A DNA stretch of 44,616 nt, from the NCBI GenBank assembly GCA_002385475.1, contig DGDO01000134.1:1-44616 (forward strand). Reading direction: 5' to 3'. The notes under the pieces are model-generated. The model was given only the letters and a program-made list of their open reading frames with translations. It searched no databases and was not told the origin of the DNA. The position numbers and the translations under genes were made by a program. This DNA is from Candidatus Sordicultor fermentans. Lineage in GTDB: Bacteria; Atribacterota; Atribacteria; Atribacterales; Caldatribacteriaceae. Position 1 is the first letter of the stretch; each line of letters begins with the position of its first letter. Below are positions 1 to 7,206 of the stretch, one piece after another.

Positions 1-2
1 TT

Positions 3-1511
3 TATCTTCAGAACTTATGGGTTTCTTTTTCTGGATTTCGGGCCACAACTCGTCTCCGTTCTGAATTGTATCAGCATCTTTATTTTCTTCCTGCTTCTTT
101 TTTCCGCGATAATCCTGCAGGAGAGGTAGTGTCTCGCCTCACCAATGATGTGGCAATTTTACAGAATCTTTTTTCTAATACTTTTGTTAACCTGTTTATG
201 GACTTTTTTATTTTTTCTGGCTCTATAATTTTGTTGTTTCTTATCCACTGGAAGCTGGCTCTGTTTTCAGTAGCGGTTTTACCTCTGGTGGGTTTTAGCG
301 TAGAGTACCTGGGAAAAAAAGTTAAGGGAGTTTCTCATCTCTTGCAAAAGAGAGTGGCATCATTGGCTTCTCTAGTAGAGAGAGCAATGGCGGGAATGAA
401 GATTTTTCAATCTTATATGACTGGCAATTATGAAATCGAAAAATTCGAAGCAGAAAATGAGGCCAGCTTTGATCTGGCCATGGAGCAAGTTCGAGCTAAG
501 GCATTACTTACCCCTCTGGTAGAATTGGTCTCTGCTTGTGGTGTTACCGCTGTTTTATTGTATGGTGGAAGAGAGGTTATTCAAGGTTACCTTACTACCG
601 GTGAGTTAATAGCCTTTCTGGGATATTTACTTACTGCTTCCACCCCTCTCTCACGTTTTTCCAGCAGCTTCCAGGTTCTTCAGCAGAGTTTGGCTTCTGC
701 TGAACGACTCTTTGATTTTCTAGATCTTCCTTTGTGGGGTAAAGAGATGGAAGGACAAAAAGAAATAACTTCTTTGCAAGAAGGGATAAAATTCAAGAAT
801 GTTTCTTTTTCTTACCAGGAAGAAAAAGTACTGGAAAATTTTAATCTAGAAATAAAAAAAGGAGAAAAAGTGGGGATAGTGGGACGAAGCGGAGCGGGAA
901 AGAGTACGTTAATTAACTTACTTCTCCGTTTTTATGACCCGGATGAGGGGAGCATAGAAATTGATGGTGTTGATATTCGAGAATTGACTTTTTCCTCGTT
1001 GAGAAGCTTGATGGGGGTAGTATTACAGGACACTCTGATTTTAGGGGGAACGATAAGAGAAAACATCCTATATGGAAACTTAGATGCCACCTCAGAAGAG
1101 GTTCACCTTGCTTCTGTTAGAGCTCACGCTCATGAATTTATTGTCCATCTAGAAAAAGGTTATGACACTGAAGTGGGAGAAGGAGGAGCTCGCTTCTCCG
1201 GAGGGCAAAAACAGAGAATTGCCATTGCTCGAGCTTTGCTAAAAGATCCTCCTATTTTAATTTTTGATGAGGCTACCTCTAACCTGGATCCTGAATCGGA
1301 GAAATATATTTTAGATACCATTGCCAACATTGAGGAAGATAAGATAGTAATAGTAGTGGCTCATTCCTTGAGTATGGTAAAAGATTTAGACCGGATTATT
1401 GTTATTGAAGATGGAAGAGTTAGAGGTGACGGAACACACGAAGAGCTTTTACAATCTAATCTTTATTATCGACGTCTTTTTGGTGTAGAGACTTTTGATA
1501 AAGCTCTCTGA
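3..1511 (+). CDS. ABC exporter half-transporter (permease + ATPase), 5' partial
   Basis: The frame is open from base 3, so the gene starts before the window; the TTG at 66 is internal. The product is a type IV (B-family) ABC exporter subunit with a membrane domain followed by a nucleotide-binding domain. Visible motifs are the typical membrane-domain segment LPASFFRDNPAGEVVSRLTN, Walker A (GRSGAGKST), the signature FSGGQKQR, Walker B with catalytic Glu (ILIFDEATS) and the switch His in VVAHSLS. All catalytic residues are present, so the visible part looks functional. It should work as a homodimer or heterodimer in the inner membrane. The substrate (lipid, peptide or drug) cannot be told from sequence. 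The 3' end overlaps the convergent DUF4416 gene by 56 bases. Confidence 0.93.
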   Translation, partial: YLQNLWVSFSGFRATTRLRSELYQHLYFLPASFFRDNPAGEVVSRLTNDVAILQNLFSNTFVNLFMDFFIFSGSIILLFLIHWKLALFSVAVLPLVGFSVEYLGKKVKGVSHLLQKRVASLASLVERAMAGMKIFQSYMTGNYEIEKFEAENEASFDLAMEQVRAKALLTPLVELVSACGVTAVLLYGGREVIQGYLTTGELIAFLGYLLTASTPLSRFSSSFQVLQQSLASAERLFDFLDLPLWGKEMEGQKEITSLQEGIKFKNVSFSYQEEKVLENFNLEIKKGEKVGIVGRSGAGKSTLINLLLRFYDPDEGSIEIDGVDIRELTFSSLRSLMGVVLQDTLILGGTIRENILYGNLDATSEEVHLASVRAHAHEFIVHLEKGYDTEVGEGGARFSGGQKQRIAIARALLKDPPILIFDEATSNLDPESEKYILDTIANIEEDKIVIVVAHSLSMVKDLDRIIVIEDGRVRGDGTHEELLQSNLYYRRLFGVETFDKAL

Positions 1512-2001
1512 TTTTCCAAAGGGAAGGGCGATACTCAGGACTCTGGTAGTCGGGATAAGTATAAGGGAAAGGCCGAAAGTCTCCTTTTTCCCATTTAATA
1601 GTGGCTTCAGCGTATATACCTCTGCAGAGATAGACGCGGTGAGAGAAATTTTTAGTACTGGCCAGCACAATTTTACCCCCGTCAAAGTAACCGGGATCTA
1701 AATTGATTCTTCGTTCTTTCTTTCCTTCCTGAGTAGTTTTTTCTATCTCGTTGGTGGCAACTTTTATGTCGGCTAATTCTCCTGGGTCAATCAAGGGTTT
1801 GAAGACTATAAATACTCTTTTCAAGTTTTCTCCAATATTTCGGTAATAGTCAGTGTAAGTGAAAGGAATCTCCTCACTAATCCACTCAATTTCTCCCCAT
1901 CGTTTTTCAAGCTGGGGTAAAATATCTTCTAATATGTTTCTTTCTTCATAAAGAACAGCGATGAATAACTTTACCGGCCGAGGATTTCTGATCTCTCCCA
2001 T
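1456..2001 (-). CDS. DUF4416 family protein
   Basis: This 181-residue protein resembles the DUF4416 family. Recognisable pieces are the N-terminal KLFIAVLY strand, PFTYTDYY, a central LIDPGELADIK block, NLDPGYFDGGKIVLAS, the FSHRVYL/GIYAE segment and the C-terminal YTYPDYQSPEY. The family is soluble, usually 170-200 residues, and has no established function; the length here is normal. It starts with ATG and ends inside the 3' end of the convergent ABC exporter gene. Its upstream region has a minus-strand ATTATA/TGTTAA pair (2074-2079 and 2095-2100) that could be a promoter, but the spacing of 15 is short. No role can be inferred beyond the family name. Confidence 0.85.
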   Translation of the reverse strand: MGEIRNPRPVKLFIAVLYEERNILEDILPQLEKRWGEIEWISEEIPFTYTDYYRNIGENLKRVFIVFKPLIDPGELADIKVATNEIEKTTQEGKKERRINLDPGYFDGGKIVLASTKNFSHRVYLCRGIYAEATIKWEKGDFRPFPYTYPDYQSPEYRPSLWKIRELYQKSLHQKDVDNKD

Positions 2002-2110
2002 TTTGTTTTTACCTTTTTTATTTTATCCTATTATATAGGAGGGAAAAAATTTACGCGTTGTATTGTACCATATATTATAGTGTTCCGTAAAACCTGTTAA
2101 ATTACTCAAA

Positions 2111-2275
2111 TTTTAAAAGCAAGGTTACATCGGAGGTTAAAAACTCGGGATTGCCCCAGAACTATAAGAGTTAAATCTCCTATCACCCCGGAAAAGAAAA
2201 ACATAAAAATTAGAAAACCCAAAAGACCAACGTTAAGTAGATGCAGGTTGTAATGGGTTCCATACCATAGTTAAC
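2111..2275 (-). other. Possible remnant of a membrane-protein gene
   Basis: The minus strand has an open stretch of about 54 codons without a start codon. It reads like the end of a membrane protein: a hydrophobic run (LLGFLIFMFFFSGVIG) followed by DLTLIVLGQSRVFNLR and a stop at 2111. Third-position bias looks coding. It has no start and no ribosome-binding site, and its upstream side is cut by a stop. I do not recognise the family. It may be a decayed gene in the 417-base gap between the DUF4416 gene and grpE, or it may be chance. Confidence 0.25.
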
Positions 2276-2321
2276 CATAAAAGAACATGATTTTTAAAGG
2301 TAAATTTTTTTTTGACCTTAC

Positions 2322-2350
2322 TTGACAAAAGCTCAAAATGGTGGTTTAAT
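2322..2350 (+). promoter_or_regulatory. Predicted sigma-A-type promoter of grpE-dnaK
   Basis: A consensus -35 box TTGACA (2322-2327) is followed after exactly 17 bases by TTTAAT (2345-2350). Transcription would start near 2357, about 60 bases before the grpE start. No CIRCE operator (TTAGCACTC-N9-GAGTGCTAA) is visible nearby, so HrcA control is not supported. Confidence 0.7.
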
Positions 2351-2374
2351 TTGATAGTCGAAGAAGGTAAAAAA

Positions 2375-2397
2375 TTGACATTACATTTGACATTACA
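2375..2397 (+). repeat. Tandem direct repeat in the grpE leader
   Basis: The 11-mer TTGACATTACA occurs twice, at 2375-2385 and 2387-2397, separated by one T. It lies between the predicted promoter and the Shine-Dalgarno sequence of grpE. The 12-base period is close to one helical turn, which would suit a DNA-binding protein, and each copy also contains a -35-like TTGACA. The function is unknown. Confidence 0.6.
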
Positions 2398-2418
2398 GAA
2401 GAAAGGGGGGCAGCGATC

Positions 2419-3003
2419 TTGACGAAAGAAAAAGAAATGCTTAAAGAGGCCGAAGAGACTAATGAAAACAGAGAACTGGAAGAAAGTGGTCTCTCTGAAA
2501 TAGAAGAATTACGTTCTTTGGTAGAAAAACAGAAGAAAATAATAGAAGAAAAAGAAAAGGCAATTAAAGATTATCTTAATGATTTGAAAAGATTGAAAGC
2601 CGATTTTGATAATTTTCGCAAAAGAGAAACCCTCTTCCGACAAGATTTTGTAAAAAAGGCCAATCGAGACCTTATATTCAAACTTTTGCCTATCTTAGAT
2701 GATATGGAGAGAGCTATACGAGAAGCAAAAGCCAAAGAGATAGATGAAGCTATAGTTCAGGGAATAGAATTAATTTATCGTAAGTTTTTAACTATTCTGG
2801 GAGAAGAAGGAGTTAAACCCATTGAAACCGAAGGACAAAAGTTTGATCCTAAATATCACGAAGCAATCGCTACGGTATGCCTTCCCGATCATGATGATTA
2901 TGAAATAGTAGAGGAGACACGCCGTGGCTATTTTTACCAGGACGAAGTTTTACGTCCTGCTCAAGTAAGAGTAAATAGGATTTCTAAAGATTTTATGGCC
3001 TAA
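2419..3003 (+). CDS. grpE: GrpE, nucleotide exchange factor of DnaK
   Basis: GrpE opens the DnaK nucleotide-binding cleft to release ADP. The 194-residue protein has the family layout: an acidic N-terminal tail, a long coiled coil (about residues 30-90, including DFDNFRKRE), the KLLPILDDMERAI helix, and a beta domain ending in YFYQDEVLRPAQVRVN. The start is a TTG placed eight bases after the strong AAAGGGGGG ribosome-binding site at 2402-2410; the downstream ATG at 2437 lacks such a site. dnaK follows 15 bases after the stop, so the two are surely co-transcribed. Confidence 0.96.
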   Translation: MTKEKEMLKEAEETNENRELEESGLSEIEELRSLVEKQKKIIEEKEKAIKDYLNDLKRLKADFDNFRKRETLFRQDFVKKANRDLIFKLLPILDDMERAIREAKAKEIDEAIVQGIELIYRKFLTILGEEGVKPIETEGQKFDPKYHEAIATVCLPDHDDYEIVEETRRGYFYQDEVLRPAQVRVNRISKDFMA

Positions 3004-3018
3004 GGAGGATGATAGAAT

Positions 3019-4932
3019 ATGGCTAAAGTGATTGGTATAGATTTAGGTACTACTAACTCAGTAGCGGCATACCTGGAAGGAGGACAAGCAGTAATTATTC
3101 CTAACAAAGAAGGATCTCGCCTTACTCCTTCGGTGGTAGCCTTTACTAAAAACGGCGAAATATTAGTGGGGCAGTTAGCCAGAAGACAGGCTATAACTAA
3201 CCCCAAAAATACCATATATTCCATTAAGCGGTTAATGGGGCGTCGTTACGATGACCCAGAGGTGGAAAGAGCACGTAAAGTTCTACCTTATGAAATTGTT
3301 CCTGGCGAATATGGTGAGGCGTGTATTAAAGTAGGAGACCGGGTTTACACCCCTCCTGAGATTTCTGCTATGATTTTGCGGAAGATCAAGGAAGATGCTG
3401 AGGAATATCTGGGAGAAAAAATTACTGAAGCAGTGATAACTGTACCTGCTTACTTTAATGATAGCCAGAGACAGGCTACCAAAGATGCAGGGAAGATTGC
3501 TGGTCTGGATGTAAAAAGGATTATTAACGAACCTACCGCTGCTGCTCTGGCTTATGGCTTGGGTAGGGATAAGGAAGAAGTAATTGCCGTTTACGATTTA
3601 GGTGGAGGAACTTTCGATATCTCTATTCTAGAAATTGGAGAAGGAGTGTTCGAAGTAAAGTCCACCGCTGGAGATACTTTCTTAGGTGGGGATGACTTTG
3701 ACCGAAGGATAATGGACTACATTATTGATGAATTCAGAAAAGATCAAGGTATTGATTTACGAGGAGACCAGATGGCTCTCCAGAGGTTAAAAGAAGCAGC
3801 AGAAAAAGCAAAGTGTGAGCTTTCTACTGCTTTGCAGACCGAGATAAACTTACCTTTTATTACCGCTGATGCCAGTGGCCCTAGGCATCTGGTAATGACT
3901 CTAACTCGAGCGAAATTAGAGCAATTGACTATAGATCTTATTGAGAGAACCATTGGTCCTTGTGAGCGGGCTTTACAAGATGCGGGCCTGAAGCCAGAGG
4001 ATATAAATGCTGTAGTTTTAGTAGGTGGAATGACTCGTATGCCTAAAGTGCAGGAAATAGTGGAGAGAATATTCAAGAAAGAACCTCGAAGAGGAGTCAA
4101 CCCTGATGAAGTAGTAGCAGTAGGAGCAGCTATTCAGGCAGGAGTGCTAGGAGGAGAGGTAAAGGACGTACTTCTTCTGGATGTCACTCCTCTTTCTTTA
4201 GGGATTGAGACTTTAGGAGGAGTGTTTACTAAAATAATTGAGCGCAATACCACTATTCCTGTTTCTAAAAGCCAGATTTTCACTACTGCTGCAGACAACC
4301 AGACTACAGTAGAGGTTCACGTCTTGCAGGGAGAACGTCCTATGGCGCGGGACAATGTCTCTCTGGGCAGATTCCAGTTGACTGGTATTCCTCCTGCCCC
4401 ACGAGGCGTACCTCAGATTGAAGTAAAATTTGATATCGATGCTGATGGTATTTTGCACGTCTCAGCTAAAGACCTGGCTACTAACAAAGAACAGACTATT
4501 ACCATTAAAGCCTCGAGCGGTCTTTCTAAAGAGGATATTGACCGAATGATTAGAGAAGCAGAACTCCATGCTGAAGAAGACCGTCGTAGACAAGAAGAAG
4601 TTGAAGTTCGCAATCAGGCTGATAATCTGATTTACACCGTAGAGAAAAACCTGCGGGAATCAGGAGACAAACTATCTTCTGAAACCAGGGCTCAAGTAGA
4701 GAACGCTCTCAATGCTTTAAGGGAAGCCATGAATAAAGATGATATAGCCGATATCAGAAGAAAAATGGACGATTTGCAAAATGCTTCTCACGCCATGGCG
4801 CAGGAGCTCTATCAAAAGACTGCTCAATCGGAAGCTTCTGCTTCCAGCCAGGCTGGTAGCTCAAACGAAACTACTCAAGATGAAAATGTCGTCGACGCCG
4901 ATTACCGAGTAGTGGATGACGATAATAAGTAA
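3019..4932 (+). CDS. dnaK: DnaK (Hsp70) chaperone
   Basis: This is a full-length cytoplasmic Hsp70 of 637 residues. The ATPase domain begins GIDLGTTNSVAAYLEGG and contains AYFNDSQRQATKDAG, YDLGGGTFDIS and LVGGMTRMP. The linker DVLLLDVTPLSLGIETLGG leads into the substrate-binding domain, then a helical lid and an acidic low-complexity tail ending VVDDDNK. The start ATG follows TAAGGAGGATG at the end of grpE. With GrpE it folds nascent and stress-damaged proteins. dnaJ, hrcA and groEL are not adjacent, so the J-domain partner must be elsewhere. Confidence 0.98.
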   Translation: MAKVIGIDLGTTNSVAAYLEGGQAVIIPNKEGSRLTPSVVAFTKNGEILVGQLARRQAITNPKNTIYSIKRLMGRRYDDPEVERARKVLPYEIVPGEYGEACIKVGDRVYTPPEISAMILRKIKEDAEEYLGEKITEAVITVPAYFNDSQRQATKDAGKIAGLDVKRIINEPTAAALAYGLGRDKEEVIAVYDLGGGTFDISILEIGEGVFEVKSTAGDTFLGGDDFDRRIMDYIIDEFRKDQGIDLRGDQMALQRLKEAAEKAKCELSTALQTEINLPFITADASGPRHLVMTLTRAKLEQLTIDLIERTIGPCERALQDAGLKPEDINAVVLVGGMTRMPKVQEIVERIFKKEPRRGVNPDEVVAVGAAIQAGVLGGEVKDVLLLDVTPLSLGIETLGGVFTKIIERNTTIPVSKSQIFTTAADNQTTVEVHVLQGERPMARDNVSLGRFQLTGIPPAPRGVPQIEVKFDIDADGILHVSAKDLATNKEQTITIKASSGLSKEDIDRMIREAELHAEEDRRRQEEVEVRNQADNLIYTVEKNLRESGDKLSSETRAQVENALNALREAMNKDDIADIRRKMDDLQNASHAMAQELYQKTAQSEASASSQAGSSNETTQDENVVDADYRVVDDDNK

Positions 4933-4960
4933 TATGAGGGGGTTCACCCCCCCTCATATT
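4931..4960 (+). terminator. Terminator-like hairpin after dnaK
   Basis: A perfect 12-base-pair stem (AATATGAGGGGG with CCCCCTCATATT) has a six-base loop and begins on the last bases of the dnaK stop codon. It is not followed by a run of T, so it may be an inefficient terminator or may protect the 3' end of the mRNA. Confidence 0.65.
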
Positions 4961-5506
4961 ACTTAACGAGGACGTTTGGCAGGTTCCCGGATTTTTAAGG
5001 GTTCCTGCTTTCATTTGCTTTTTTGCTAAGGGGTATTTGAGTTTGATATCAGGTGAAATTCTCCAGAATGCTAATCCATCTCGAGGACACCTTGTTTTGT
5101 ATATTCAATTTTTCCTTAATTACGATACGTTCCTTCGCTGTATTTAGCTTATGTGTTTGATCTACCATCTTTCGCGCAGTTTATCCCCGCCAATCTTGCT
5201 GTCAGAATGCCCCCATGTATAGACAAGACATTTTCTTGCACGACTGCCATGGCAGCTACCAGCTCCAAACGACCAGGTATGTTTGTGTATTTGGTAGAAT
5301 AGAAATGCAGCACAGCGGAAGTTAAAAAGTACAGCAGGAAATAGAAGAACCTCCATTGTCAGCACCCTTAAAAATACATTACCCTTTCAGGTGTGAAATC
5401 TAAAGGGGGTAAAGAAAGGAATGCTAACAATGGAGCAAATATATCAGATTTGAATATGCTAAGTAGAAAAGTGGTTCTGAAATTTTTGTAGATTGCTCCC
5501 TAGAGC
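4961..5506. other. 546-base intergenic region without a convincing gene
   Basis: No open frame here resembles a protein family. A 67-codon minus-strand frame (5162-5365) has an odd composition rich in Cys, His and Trp, and no ribosome-binding site. A second minus-strand frame of 39 codons (about 5051-5170) reads more like a protein (KERIVIKEKLNIQNK) but is not recognisable. The only clear structure is the fold-back element at 5351-5435. The region may be decayed DNA. Confidence 0.5.
5351..5435. repeat. Imperfect fold-back (inverted repeat) element
   Basis: The ends CTCCATTGTCAGCA (5351-5364) and TGCTAACAATGGAG (5422-5435) pair at 13 of 14 positions. An inner second stem can form between TTACCCTTT (5379-5387) and AAAGGGGGTAA (5402-5412). 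The whole is an 85-base structure downstream of the minus-strand DUF3307 gene. It could be a small non-autonomous element, a 3'-end processing hairpin or a structured RNA. There is no T-run typical of a terminator. Confidence 0.6.
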
Positions 5507-6259
5507 TCATTTACAGAGGTAGAAAAATAGCCCCCCTATCAGGGCTAAAGCAGTGCTCCAGAGAGTTCCTATGAGGTAATATTCGGCAAATGATTTGTTA
5601 TTCAATTCTTGATATCGAGTTAATGACTTAGCCATCAAGACAAAAGCTATCCCGGTAACTGCCTGATAGAGAATAAAAGTCAAGATGATGGTTCTTTCTA
5701 AAATGCCTATATATCTTCCCATCCCGGTTATTTCATATTTTCTCACTTCCTGGGGTAGAGAACGCATTGCTTTTCCTATAAATATAGCTCCACCAAAGAC
5801 CACATAGAGATATACATTACCTACCACCATTACACTGGTTAGTTTTTCTATCCGGGCTGGTGTCATTATCTCAGAGTAAAAACCAGAGGAAGATAGGTGG
5901 GAGAAGTGGCATAGCCATTGCCAGGCGAGGAGAATAAAAATTAAGTGAGATAGCTGGTCTAATACAAAGCCCAGAGGATTGCTATCTATTTTGTGGGGAG
6001 GAGTAAGGTGGTAGCCAATCCAGTCTATCACTAAGTGGGTAAAAGCAAGGCCCAGGAGAACTCCTCCCGCTTGCCAGGAAATAAAAGGGTATAAAAACAG
6101 GACTGAAAGTCCCCAGACAATAAAGAAGTGAGAAATATAGGTGGTCCATCGTCTTGTTACTTTGTTCTCTATCATTTTGTTGCTCTGCAAAACGAAATCA
6201 GCCACACCATGGGAAAAAAGTAATAGCTCCAGTATTAGCCACTTACTGGAGAGCTCCAT
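5507..6259 (-). CDS. DUF3307 family integral membrane protein
   Basis: This hydrophobic protein of 250 residues has about six predicted membrane segments. The N-terminus has the DUF3307 pattern, HGVADFVLQSNKM followed by an HLVIDWIGYH segment and further hydrophobic spans up to the C-terminus (LFFYLCK). The biochemical function of the family is unknown. It starts with ATG directly after the TGA of the SatD gene (TGAATG) and has its own ribosome-binding site, GAGGAGG. Genes of this family are often found next to satD-like genes, and that is what is seen here; a joint function is an inference from this pairing. Confidence 0.82.
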   Translation of the reverse strand: MELSSKWLILELLLFSHGVADFVLQSNKMIENKVTRRWTTYISHFFIVWGLSVLFLYPFISWQAGGVLLGLAFTHLVIDWIGYHLTPPHKIDSNPLGFVLDQLSHLIFILLAWQWLCHFSHLSSSGFYSEIMTPARIEKLTSVMVVGNVYLYVVFGGAIFIGKAMRSLPQEVRKYEITGMGRYIGILERTIILTFILYQAVTGIAFVLMAKSLTRYQELNNKSFAEYYLIGTLWSTALALIGGLFFYLCK

Positions 6260-6925
6260 TCAATTTTCCTCCTCATTATCAGCGGAAAATTTTGAGCTTA
6301 TCAGGTTATGAATGTGCTTTTCCGCCTCAGAAAAGACTTTCCAATGAGCAGCCTGACAACGTTTGGCTACATTTTGCGGTCTCACTTTCAGAACCTGCGC
6401 TGCTTTTTGATAGGTCCCCATTTGTTCATAAGTATGGATAGCTTCCCACTGACCATCTGTCCAGCGGTTACTTATTACATCCATTAAAGCCAGAATAACG
6501 TTCAGATTATAATCGAAGTTTTCTTCGAGAGAATTAATGAAGGTAGCGGGTTGACGAGAAATTTTTATTTCCTCCAGTGCTTTTCTGGCTCGATGAAAAG
6601 AACTGCCATCCATATTCCAGGGGTTATTTCTATCTATTTCTGTAGTGATATCTCCTATTCCTATTCCCACCCTGACCTGAACTGGTCTTAGATAAAAACG
6701 TAAGTATCTAACCATCATTATGGCCTTCTGAGGGGGAAAAACCACTCCCTGAATTTCATCTCCTCTCAGGAGGCAAAATTTAGAGGCAATAAACGTCTTT
6801 CTGGCTATATTAAGTTCGGAAATGGCCTGTTCTATTTGCTCTCTGGAAAAACCCCGGTCTTTTAATTTTCGAGAGCCAATTATATCGGCAGTTAAGACAG
6901 CAAATTTCCTCTCTGGAGAAGACAC
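6260..6925 (-). CDS. satD: SatD family protein
   Basis: This soluble 221-residue protein resembles SatD, first described from an acid-tolerance locus of Streptococcus mutans; its molecular activity is not established. The N-terminal KFAVLTADIIGSRKL and the RPVQVRVGIGIGDI/SSFHRARKALE segments are typical. The C-terminal third has a helix-turn-helix look (TYQKAAQVLKVRPQNVAKRC), suggesting nucleic-acid binding. The central fold resembles cyclase/GGDEF-like alpha-beta domains, which is my inference. Translation starts at GTG. It forms a two-gene operon with the DUF3307 membrane protein immediately downstream. Confidence 0.82.
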   Translation of the reverse strand: MSSPERKFAVLTADIIGSRKLKDRGFSREQIEQAISELNIARKTFIASKFCLLRGDEIQGVVFPPQKAIMMVRYLRFYLRPVQVRVGIGIGDITTEIDRNNPWNMDGSSFHRARKALEEIKISRQPATFINSLEENFDYNLNVILALMDVISNRWTDGQWEAIHTYEQMGTYQKAAQVLKVRPQNVAKRCQAAHWKVFSEAEKHIHNLISSKFSADNEEEN

Positions 6926-7001
6926 TTACTGATTCCTTTTCACCCGACTAAGGGTTATATTTTTATTTCACCTTTTGGAAGGTGAGAATTTCACTTGTTT
7001 G

Positions 7002-7010
7002 ATTATATCA
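7002..7010 (-). promoter_or_regulatory. Predicted extended -10 promoter for satD-DUF3307
   Basis: On the minus strand the sequence reads TGATATAAT, a consensus -10 box (7002-7007) with the TGn extension. No good -35 is seen at the right distance, which is acceptable for an extended -10 promoter. Between it and the GTG start lies a small hairpin (CACCTT-TTGG-AAGGTG, 6969-6984) that would be in the 5' leader. The rest of the 281-base gap to the GH94 gene shows nothing else. Confidence 0.5.
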
Positions 7011-7206
7011 CAGAACAATAAGGAAAAAAGAGCCTATCCTTCTATGATCGAGAAGTTTTTACTCTCTCAGTACATCTTTTATTCCACACCGTATGTTGTT
7101 CTGCATCTTTCCGACGAATTATTTTAATTTCTTAATTATTTGTACTTTTATCTTGTGCCGCAGGTTGCTCACCAGTTAGTGAGTTCCACTATTTTCTTCT
7201 CATTTC

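Noticed and set aside
2300..2418. CIRCE operator before grpE
   Set aside because: No TTAGCACTC-N9-GAGTGCTAA or close variant is present in the leader.
5162..5365. 67-codon minus-strand frame in the gap after dnaK
   Set aside because: It has no ribosome-binding site, an unusual Cys/His/Trp-rich composition and no family resemblance, and overlaps the fold-back element.
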